Positions 1 to 4,729 of a DNA stretch of 7,105 nucleotides are shown piece after piece (the stretch's first letter is position 1; every line of letters begins with the position of its first letter). The stretch lies in the NCBI GenBank assembly GCA_002314675.1, contig DCGZ01000076.1:9843-16947 (forward strand). Direction: 5' to 3'. The DNA comes from Fibrobacter sp. UBA1765. GTDB lineage: Bacteria > Fibrobacterota > Fibrobacteria > Fibrobacterales > Fibrobacteraceae. The notes under the pieces are model-generated. The model had not been told where the DNA came from and searched no databases. It saw only the letters and a program-made list of their open reading frames with translations. Both the position numbers and the translations under genes were made by a program.

Positions 1-67
1 CACGCCTCAAGCACCAAAGGTGCGTACCTGATTCCTGATTTCTAGTCTCTGTTCTCTGCCCTAGGTT
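1..67 (+). repeat. Hairpin-plus-heptamer dispersed repeat, copy 1 (cut by window edge)
   Basis: The head contains GCACC (11-15), loop AAA and GGTGC (19-23), a 5-bp stem. From about 26 to 67 the sequence advances in 7-nt steps, for example ACCTGAT then TCCTGAT at 26-39, and TCTCTGT then TCTCTGC at 46-59. The head (CACGCCTCAA, GCACC, GGTGCGTAC) and the tail (TGATTCCTGATT) match copy 2 at 163-209, and the hairpin matches copy 3 at 7013-7105 on the other strand. It does not look coding. The left boundary lies outside the window. Confidence 0.7.
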
Positions 68-86
68 GCCGCGCTTCGCTCGCAAC
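65..86. repeat. Small interrupted palindrome in intergenic DNA
   Basis: GTTGC at 65-69 pairs with GCAAC at 82-86, and inside it GCG (71-73) pairs with CGC (77-79) around a CTT loop. It resembles the short GC-rich extragenic palindromes found between genes in many bacteria. It has no U-tract on either side, so it is not a normal intrinsic terminator. Its function is unknown. Confidence 0.45.
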
Positions 87-162
87 GACATGGTAAAGAA
101 CCGTTTCTGCCGACAGCCCACAGCCGACTGACTACAACATTTCCTCTAGGCGCAGGTAGCGC
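87..162. other. Non-coding spacer with degenerate CCGACAG heptamers and a GC hairpin
   Basis: No convincing reading frame is present. At 110-130 three diverged heptamers follow each other: CCGACAG, CCCACAG and CCGACTG. At 149-163 GGCGC and GCGCC form a 5-bp stem around AGGTA, directly before repeat copy 2. Together with 1-67 and 163-227 this makes the whole of 1-227 gene-free repeat-type DNA lying beyond the argS terminator. Confidence 0.5.
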
Positions 163-209
163 CGATCTCACGCCTCAAAGCACCGAAGGCGCGTACTTGA
201 TTCCTGATT
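163..209 (+). repeat. Hairpin-plus-heptamer dispersed repeat, copy 2
   Basis: The head runs through CTCACGCCTCAAAG into GCACC (180-184), GAA and GGCGC (188-192). The stem carries an A-C mismatch, so this copy is partly decayed. Two heptamer-like steps (ACTTGAT, TCCTGAT) follow. It shares the 17-nt string CCTCAAAGCACCGAAGG exactly with copy 3 on the opposite strand at the far end of the window, and TGATTCCTGATT with copy 1. Confidence 0.7.
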
Positions 210-227
210 AAGCTCTAGCACAAAAAC

Positions 228-270
228 AAAAAAAAAGAGTTGTTCCGCAAAACGGAACAACTCTTTTTTT
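228..270 (-). terminator. Strong, probably bidirectional intrinsic terminator after argS
   Basis: A perfect 12-bp stem (236-247 with 253-264, arm AGAGTTGTTCCG) closes a 5-nt CAAAA loop. Nine A residues lie at 228-236 and seven T residues at 264-270, so a minus-strand transcript leaving argS (stop at 320) gets a hairpin followed by a U-tract. The flanking A and T runs can also extend the stem and would serve plus-strand transcription. Confidence 0.93.
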
Positions 271-318
271 CTGTATTCTGTAGTGAGCGCAGCGAACGAT
301 CTGTTCTCTGTACTCTAC
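271..318. repeat. Degenerate heptamer tract between argS and its terminator
   Basis: 7-nt steps of the same TCTCTGT type as in copy 1 are visible: TCTGTAT and TCTGTAG at 270-283, then GATCTGT, TCTCTGT and ACTCTAC at 298-318. TCTCTGT at 305-311 is identical to the unit at 46-52. The units between them are diverged. The tract ends next to the argS stop codon. Confidence 0.4.
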
Positions 319-319
319 C

Positions 320-2032
320 TTACATCTGACGGATCGGGAAAAGGCCGAGCAAGTCAAGCACATTCTCGAGCACGACCTGTGCGCACTGCACAAGGAAGAG
401 CCTGGACTTTTCTTCGGCACTGCCGAGCACGCGGTCTTCGTGAATGAACTTGTGAGCAGTTTCTGCAATTTCCAAGGCGTACTGGGCAAGAACGCTCGGC
501 TGATCCTGTTCGCAAGCAGCGAGAATCTTGCCGCCCTTCTTTGCAAGGACCTTGATAAGTTCGTATGCAGCGTCGTCAGTCAACTGTGCGTAGTCAACAT
601 CCGCAAGGGCAGCTGTATAGCCAGCCTTCTTCAAAATGCTGCAAAGACGAACATGTGCGTTCTGAACATACGGACCTGTGTCGCCTTCAAAGCTCATCAC
701 GGCATCCCAGTCAAAGCGAACGTCCTTTACACGGTCATTCTTAAGATCGTTGAAAGTGAGGGCGCTAATGCCGATCTCTCGAGCAATGAGTTCCTTGTTT
801 TCAAGTTCCGGATTCTTTGCATCAATGAATTCAAGAATCTTCTTCTGAGCAGCGTCAATCACGTCGCGCAAAAGGCTTGCTGTACCAGTGCGTGTCTTGC
901 CCTTTTCCCACTTGCCATCTACCATCTGGAGGATTACGCCAAACGGAATGTGGTACATGTCCTTGTACCATTCGCGGCCCATCTTCTTGAGCACATGGAA
1001 CACCTGCTTAAAGTGGAGTGCCTGGCCAAGGTCAACAACATAGAGGCACTTGTCGAAGTTGTATTCAGCCTTGCGGTAGCAAGCTGCAGCCAAGTCGCGT
1101 GTTGCATAAAGTGTAGAGCCATCGCTCTTGCGGATAAGGCAAGGGTTCAAGTCAAATTCATCGAGCATCACAACATCAAGGTCCTGACTCTTGATCATCA
1201 AGTTCTTTTCGCGGAGCTCGTCAAGGATTGCAGGGATCTTGTCTTCAAAGAAGGATTCACCAGTGTAATGGTCAAAGCCGACACCCATCATGTCGTAAAT
1301 GCGCATGAGTTCCTTGAGTGTTGCTGCACGGAATGCAAGCCACAGCTTGCGATAGAATTCGTCGCCCTGTTCAAGCTTTGTAAATGCTGCACGGGCTTCG
1401 TCTTCCATGCCAGGATTTTCCTTGCTGATCTTGGAGAAGCTAGCGTAAAGAATGTTCAATTCCTTGACGGTCAAGCTATCAAGAGTTTCCTGGTCGGTCG
1501 GGCGATTTTCGCGCAAGTACATCACGATGAGCTTGCCAAATGCGGTACCCCAGTCACCAAGGTGGTTAATGCGTTCCACCTTGTAACCAGCAGCCTTGTA
1601 AATACGGCTGAGGGAGTTACCGATCATTGTAGAACGCAAGTGATGGAATGCAAGTTCCTTACCAATGTTCGGAGAGCTAAAGTCAATGCAAACTGTCTTG
1701 CCGTTGCTTGCTGCATGGCCGTATTCAAGACCCTTTGCAGAAACTTCATCAAGTGTAGACTTTGCAAGGAAGCCACGGTCAATGAAGAAGTTCAAGTAAC
1801 CGTTAACAGCTTCTACCTTGGAAAGGCCAGAAGGAAGCTTGACCTGTGCAGCAAGTTCTTCGGCAATGATCTTTGGAGCCTTGCGCATTGTCTTTGCAAG
1901 GGAAAAGCACGGGATCGTAAAGTTGCCGTGGGTCGTATCAGGCGGCACAGACAAAAGCTTGAGTGCTGCGTCTGCAGTAAATGTACCAGTCGCTTCGAGA
2001 GCGCTTGCAATTTCTTGCTCAAATGAGTTCAT
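320..2032 (-). CDS. argS: Arginyl-tRNA synthetase (class I), with an altered HIGH motif
   Basis: Attaches arginine to tRNA-Arg in the cytoplasm using ATP. The product is 570 residues, normal for the family. Residues 1-90 resemble the N-terminal Add1 domain. The Rossmann catalytic domain follows, with SSPNIGKEL at 119-127, DWGTAFGKL at 160-168 and a KMSK-equivalent loop K379-T-R-T-G383. The DALR anticodon-binding domain begins near DTGPYVQNAH (451-460) and ends with LLGLFPIRQM, as in other ArgRS. The HIGH signature, normally H-V-G-H, reads A128-F-H-H131, confirmed from the codons. The start at 2032 is preferred over an in-frame ATG at 2077 because GGTGG (2039-2043) sits 6 nt before it and the longer form adds 15 residues unlike the family N-terminus. 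It overlaps the end of rsfS by 14 nt, implying coupled translation. A strong terminator follows. Confidence 0.96.
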   Translation of the reverse strand: MNSFEQEIASALEATGTFTADAALKLLSVPPDTTHGNFTIPCFSLAKTMRKAPKIIAEELAAQVKLPSGLSKVEAVNGYLNFFIDRGFLAKSTLDEVSAKGLEYGHAASNGKTVCIDFSSPNIGKELAFHHLRSTMIGNSLSRIYKAAGYKVERINHLGDWGTAFGKLIVMYLRENRPTDQETLDSLTVKELNILYASFSKISKENPGMEDEARAAFTKLEQGDEFYRKLWLAFRAATLKELMRIYDMMGVGFDHYTGESFFEDKIPAILDELREKNLMIKSQDLDVVMLDEFDLNPCLIRKSDGSTLYATRDLAAACYRKAEYNFDKCLYVVDLGQALHFKQVFHVLKKMGREWYKDMYHIPFGVILQMVDGKWEKGKTRTGTASLLRDVIDAAQKKILEFIDAKNPELENKELIAREIGISALTFNDLKNDRVKDVRFDWDAVMSFEGDTGPYVQNAHVRLCSILKKAGYTAALADVDYAQLTDDAAYELIKVLAKKGGKILAACEQDQPSVLAQYALEIAETAHKFIHEDRVLGSAEEKSRLFLVQCAQVVLENVLDLLGLFPIRQM

Positions 2033-2435
2033 CAGATTCCACCGTTTTCTTGGATTCACGTACAAAGTCAGATTCATTCAAAGCAACAATGTTGCCATCG
2101 CTATAAAGACGCTTCAAGTCAATTTCATCGCGCTTGGTTTCTTCGAACAAATGCACCATCACGTCAAGGCCGCCGTCAAAGATCGCCCAACGTACACCGG
2201 ACTTGTATTCCACGCCAAGGTGAGTGAGCTTTGCAGACTTGAATTCCTTCTGGAGTTCATTGAGAATGGCCTGCATCTGGGCTTCACTTTCGCAGTTACC
2301 AACAACGAAATAATCCGTTACATCCTTGATGCCGCGAAGGTCCATAAGTTCCACGTTTTCTGCGCGGAGTTCAAACAAAATAGAAGCCGCGAGTTTCACG
2401 GATTCCGGGAGAGTGTCCTTGTTGATTTCAGTCAT
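2019..2435 (-). CDS. rsfS: Ribosomal silencing factor RsfS (Iojap/DUF143 family)
   Basis: The family binds uL14 on the 50S subunit and blocks joining with the 30S, lowering translation when nutrients are short. The 138-residue product has the family core: ALR-type helix around 14-35, DLRGIKDVTDYFVVGNC (32-48), SEAQMQAI (50-57), then W83-A-I-F-D-GGLDVMVHLF (to 97) and the closing DLKRLY (106-111). The tail after residue 120 is not conserved. AGGA (2441-2444) lies 5 nt before the ATG. The start overlaps the stop of the LytR_C lipoprotein gene by 8 nt and the end overlaps argS by 14 nt, so the three are clearly one operon. An rsfS next to a LytR_C-type gene recurs in other bacteria. Confidence 0.95.
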   Translation of the reverse strand: MTEINKDTLPESVKLAASILFELRAENVELMDLRGIKDVTDYFVVGNCESEAQMQAILNELQKEFKSAKLTHLGVEYKSGVRWAIFDGGLDVMVHLFEETKRDEIDLKRLYSDGNIVALNESDFVRESKKTVESDELI

Positions 2436-2850
2436 TTGAATCCTGTTGTATGATATTATAATAATCCTTGCCTACATAAACAGTCGCGTCAACGTATGCG
2501 CGCTTATTCCGTATATATAGCACATTCTTTGTATTTAGCAATTGAGCAAGAGCTTCTGCACCTTCCCAATCAGGCGTATGAATCGCTAGGACCGTTTCTT
2601 CGAAATTCTGCGGTTGATAGTCACCAGAAGAAACAACATCAAAGCCATTTTTTCGCAAGAATGTTCTCATGCCACCTGCAGCGCCATTAATGCCACCGCT
2701 ATTCAACACAGCAACATCTCCAGCATACGATGTATGTATCTTGGCCTGGACTTGCTTTTCTTCTTTGCAACCAACCAAGGCAAACAGCGACAAGATTACT
2801 GCCGTTAGCGAAACAACCTTTGTAGCATGCGATAAAAGATTAACGATCAC
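2428..2850 (-). CDS. LytR_C domain lipoprotein
   Basis: A 140-residue exported lipoprotein. The signal peptide (1-27) has K11, a hydrophobic stretch 12-26 and lipobox L25-V-G-C28, so Cys28 should be lipidated. Residues 44-132 fit the LytR_C (LytR/CpsA/Psr C-terminal) domain: a VAVLNSGG strand followed by a glycine-rich turn and helix (45-70), GFDVV, then a closing ATVYVGKDYYNI strand (122-134). In LCP proteins this domain accompanies cell-wall polymer transferases, but here it is alone and no catalytic LCP domain is present, so the role is unknown and envelope-related at best. The start is GTG at 2850, sharing GTGA with the upstream stop TGA. No in-frame ATG gives a signal peptide and no clear Shine-Dalgarno is seen, so it probably depends on translational coupling. 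Confidence 0.85.
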   Translation of the reverse strand: MIVNLLSHATKVVSLTAVILSLFALVGCKEEKQVQAKIHTSYAGDVAVLNSGGINGAAGGMRTFLRKNGFDVVSSGDYQPQNFEETVLAIHTPDWEGAEALAQLLNTKNVLYIRNKRAYVDATVYVGKDYYNIIQQDSND

Positions 2851-3362
2851 GGCTTAAAGATAGCATTTCTTTGCACCGGTCGACGAGCAGGGCGCATTCC
2901 ATAAGGCCTATATGGGTAATAAGACTCACAGAAAAAAGCATCGCAATAACTGCCGTCACTAAACATCATGTGTACATTCACATTGTCCGACACGCGCCAG
3001 TCAAGAGCTACAAAAGGAATATTGAGTTCTGGCTGCATAGTGCGATCCCTTAAAGGGTCCGGACGATCATACGGAGACTTTGACCAGAACACCGTAGAAA
3101 AGCCAACACCGGCAGAAAGCGTAACATTTGGAGAAATGTAATACTCCATTACACTCGTATAAGCGCCACCGCTATGGGCATAGCCCCATGAATTCGCAGC
3201 CATTCCAAACGTAAATACATGGTGCACCGAAAAGTTGTCGGGCAAGTCACCACGCATTAGTACATTAGGGTCAAAGCCTTCACGCTTCCAAGGAATAGAC
3301 TCCCCTGCCGTTTGCGAAAATGCAAAGGAACACAGCAGGGCAATCAAGCAAAGAAAACGCAT
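2847..3362 (-). CDS. Small exported protein, outer-membrane beta-strand-like, unrecognised
   Basis: I do not recognise a named family. The product is 171 residues from the ATG at 3362, which gives a good signal peptide (MRFL, hydrophobic to residue 15, likely cleavage after AFS16). An earlier in-frame ATG at 3401 would put 13 residues ahead of it and is less likely. No strong Shine-Dalgarno is seen at either start. The mature part is rich in aromatic and alternating residues that suggest beta strands: HHVFTFGMA (47-55), AYTSVMEYYIS (67-77), VTLSAGVGFSTVFW (80-93), FVALDWRVS (117-125), VNVHMMFSD (128-136). Two cysteines (C140, C145) are close enough for a disulfide. The last 21 residues are R/P-rich. 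The strands look too few for a full barrel. It leads the operon with the lipoprotein, rsfS and argS, with 4-nt overlap to the next gene. Confidence 0.7.
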   Translation of the reverse strand: MRFLCLIALLCSFAFSQTAGESIPWKREGFDPNVLMRGDLPDNFSVHHVFTFGMAANSWGYAHSGGAYTSVMEYYISPNVTLSAGVGFSTVFWSKSPYDRPDPLRDRTMQPELNIPFVALDWRVSDNVNVHMMFSDGSYCDAFFCESYYPYRPYGMRPARRPVQRNAIFKP

Positions 3363-3420
3363 GAAAATAGTTAGATGCAAGAGGCTAAAAACAAAATACA
3401 AGAATATGCAGAAAAGAATA

Positions 3421-3444
3421 TAAAAAAACGCGCCGTAGCGCGTT
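3421..3444 (-). terminator. Intrinsic terminator after panD
   Basis: On the minus strand a 7-bp GC-rich stem (3427-3433 with 3438-3444, arm AACGCGC) closes a 4-nt loop. It is followed by seven U residues (the A-run at 3422-3428, which partly overlaps the stem base). It begins 6 nt after the panD stop codon. It separates the panD unit from the next operon, whose first start codon is at 3362. The 58 nt in between are A/T-rich and must hold that operon's promoter, but I cannot assign convincing boxes. Confidence 0.85.
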
Positions 3445-3449
3445 GCAGT

Positions 3450-3800
3450 TTACTTCAAGATTTTGTTCTGAGCATCAACCCTAATGACTGTCGGTTGCCA
3501 ATTCTTGGCCTCTTCAGTAGTCATAGAAGCATAGGCAACAATAATTACCAAATCACCCGGCTGAACGAGTCGTGCCGCAGCACCATTCAAACAAATTACA
3601 CCGGAATCACGCGGACCTTCAATAACATAGGTATCAAGGCGAGAACCATTGTTCACATCGAGCACGCCAACCTTTTCAAAAGGCAAGAGGCCGGCAGCAT
3701 CCATCAAGGAGCGATCAATGGTAATGGAACCTTCGTAGTTCAAATTTGCATCAGTCACCGTAGCACGGTGGATTTTGCATTTAAGAAGTTCTACGTTCAT
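3450..3800 (-). CDS. panD: Aspartate 1-decarboxylase (pyruvoyl enzyme)
   Basis: Converts L-aspartate to beta-alanine for pantothenate and coenzyme A synthesis in the cytoplasm. The 116-residue product aligns along its length with PanD. Self-cleavage falls between G24 and S25 in Y22-E-G-S, making Ser25 the pyruvoyl group of the alpha chain. Other expected residues are present: K9, H11, R54, T57, Y58 and N72 in LNGAAA, followed by QPGDLVIIVAYASM (80-93) and the EEAKNWQP segment. It is about ten residues shorter at the C-terminus than the E. coli enzyme, which is within normal variation. It starts 5 nt after the stop of the upstream gene and has no clear Shine-Dalgarno, so coupled translation is likely. 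A terminator follows directly. Confidence 0.97.
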   Translation of the reverse strand: MNVELLKCKIHRATVTDANLNYEGSITIDRSLMDAAGLLPFEKVGVLDVNNGSRLDTYVIEGPRDSGVICLNGAAARLVQPGDLVIIVAYASMTTEEAKNWQPTVIRVDAQNKILK

Positions 3801-3805
3801 TGGAA

Positions 3806-4555
3806 TTAGAAGCGCATAAGGAACATGCTTGCAACACCCTTGTCCGGTGTCGGAAGAATGCCAAAGCTAAAGCGGTTTGCATCCGGGTTGTTGTCGTTCT
3901 TTGTAGCCATGAAAGCGTCAAGTCCAGACCAGACATGAGCTGCAATTACAGGAATCAACATGTACATCCAGGTACTTTCATCATCAGTAACAGCAAGTGT
4001 TATGGCTCCGCCAACACCGGCAACCCAAAGAGCGTCCATCCAGATAGCCTTGATGGTCTGGTCTGCATGCCACTGATAAAGGCTCGGTACAAGGAAGGAA
4101 AGATATGCGTAATTCTGGTCGCCTGCCTTGTTACGATAGGAACGATCAATATCGGAATCTTCCATGCCATTGGTACGGCTTTCGAGCCATTCTTCTTCGG
4201 ACATGCGCATACGCTTCCACGGCTGCTGCATATATTCAGTCGGGCGAACACCCTTTTCTGTCAATTCAACAAGCTTTTCGCGAGAAATGCCAGCGGCCTT
4301 TGCATCCTGGAATTCTGCCTGGGTAAGACCCATTTCCTTATAGTCAAAGCCAGCCCATTCATCAGAAGACGCAGAAGCGGAGCCTACCTCAGTAGGTTCC
4401 TCAGAAGATTCTTCGGCATCTTGATTGTAAGTGGAATTTGCGAAATCGTCGCTATAATCGCCATAGGAAGAGGAATCAGAACCCCAATCGTCATCGGCAA
4501 ATGCGAAGGCGGCAACTAGAGCAAGAACTGATAATGCTTTACGAGTAACCGACAT
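3806..4555 (-). CDS. Exported acidic protein with a C-terminal membrane-like domain, unrecognised
   Basis: A 249-residue protein I cannot name with confidence. Residues 1-20 form a signal peptide ending AFA|DDD. Residues 21-66 are low-complexity, rich in D, S, E and Y. A helical part contains two related motifs 41 residues apart, L77-T-x-x-E-F-x-D-A-K-x-x-G-I and M118-S-x-x-E-W-x-E-S-R-x-x-G-M. Residues 149-217 hold hydrophobic segments (AIWMDALWVAGVGGAITLAV at 170-189 and MYMLIPVIAAHVW at 197-209) with the order SxLVPSLYQ, Ka, WSGLDAF, which recalls DUF5683-type membrane proteins. The chain ends FGILPTPDKG...FLMRF with a terminal Phe, typical of an outer-membrane strand. AGAGG (4561-4565) lies 5 nt before the ATG. 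It lies between tRNA-Leu (20-nt gap) and panD (5-nt gap). Confidence 0.75.
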   Translation of the reverse strand: MSVTRKALSVLALVAAFAFADDDWGSDSSSYGDYSDDFANSTYNQDAEESSEEPTEVGSASASSDEWAGFDYKEMGLTQAEFQDAKAAGISREKLVELTEKGVRPTEYMQQPWKRMRMSEEEWLESRTNGMEDSDIDRSYRNKAGDQNYAYLSFLVPSLYQWHADQTIKAIWMDALWVAGVGGAITLAVTDDESTWMYMLIPVIAAHVWSGLDAFMATKNDNNPDANRFSFGILPTPDKGVASMFLMRF

Positions 4556-4560
4556 CGATA

Positions 4561-4565
4561 CCTCT
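4561..4565 (-). promoter_or_regulatory. Shine-Dalgarno site between tRNA-Leu and the 249-residue protein
   Basis: AGAGG on the minus strand, 5 nt before the ATG at 4555 and only 10 nt past the tRNA discriminator base at 4576. It fixes the start of the downstream gene and shows that the tRNA 3' trailer is also the mRNA leader if the two are co-transcribed. Confidence 0.65.
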
Positions 4566-4575
4566 TAAAAATTAA

Positions 4576-4659
4576 TGCCGGGGGAGGGAATCGAACCCTC
4601 ACAGAGTCACCTCTACCGGATTTTGAGTCCGGCGCGTCTACCAATTTCACCACCCCGGC
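4576..4659 (-). tRNA. tRNA-Leu, anticodon CAA
   Basis: An 84-nt class II tRNA reading UUG. The acceptor stem GCCGGGG (4659-4653) pairs perfectly with CCCCGGC (4583-4577), with discriminator A73 at 4576. The anticodon stem CCGGA/TCCGG encloses CTCAAAA, giving CAA at 4625-4623. The long variable arm has a 4-bp stem AGAG/CTCT around GTGA. The T arm is GAGGG-TTCGATT-CCCTC. The 3' CCA is not encoded (TTA follows), so it is added by a nucleotidyltransferase. The loop contains A36-A37-A38, the determinant for MiaA and MiaB modification, and miaB is the leading gene of the unit just upstream. No terminator hairpin separates it from the next gene. Confidence 0.97.
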
Positions 4660-4664
4660 GGGGG

Positions 4665-4719
4665 AAGCGCAAACAAATATAGAACACTTTTTTCTTTTTG
4701 GGGTACTTTGTTTGCACTT
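4665..4719. repeat. 13-nt inverted repeat in the gap before tRNA-Leu
   Basis: Arms 4665-4677 (AAGCGCAAACAAA) and 4707-4719 (TTTGTTTGCACTT) are complementary at 12 of 13 positions, and the exception is a G-U pair in the minus-strand RNA. The loop is 29 nt. No U-tract follows the second arm on the minus strand, so it does not look like a classical intrinsic terminator, though it lies 10 nt after the stop of the SPOR gene. The promoter-like box at 4674-4681 overlaps one arm. Confidence 0.6.
4674..4681 (-). promoter_or_regulatory. Possible -10/-7 box of the tRNA-Leu promoter
   Basis: TATATTTG on the minus strand fits the TAnnTTTG box of Bacteroidetes-type promoters and also contains a sigma70-like TATATT. 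It ends 14 nt before the tRNA 5' end, a plausible spacing for a short tRNA leader. A-tracts lie upstream (4688-4699 on the opposite strand). No good -35 or -33 element is visible, so confidence is low. Confidence 0.35.
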
Positions 4720-4729
4720 TTTTTCAAAA

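Noticed and set aside
208..546. A 112-codon minus-strand open frame at the end of argS
   Set aside because: It overlaps argS in another frame and runs through the intrinsic terminator; no family features.
440..2026. A 528-codon open frame on the plus strand opposite argS
   Set aside because: It lies wholly antisense to a full-length, motif-rich argS, has no recognisable domain, is unusually rich in Cys, Ala and Val, and is explained by codon use in the real gene.
2033..2077. Longer argS start at 2077
   Set aside because: It would overlap rsfS by 59 nt and add 15 residues not seen in the family, while 2032 has a good ribosome site.
3363..3401. Longer start for the small exported protein at 3401
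   Set aside because: It places 13 residues before a clean signal peptide and brings no better ribosome site.
3363..3426. Specific promoter boxes for the argS operon
   Set aside because: The stretch is A/T-rich with several TATATT- and TATTTT-like strings, but none has a matching upstream box at normal spacing, so no single site can be supported.
3800..4519. A 239-codon plus-strand open frame opposite the unrecognised membrane protein
   Set aside because: The minus-strand gene has a Shine-Dalgarno site, signal peptide and tight spacing to panD; the plus-strand product shows no coherent domain.
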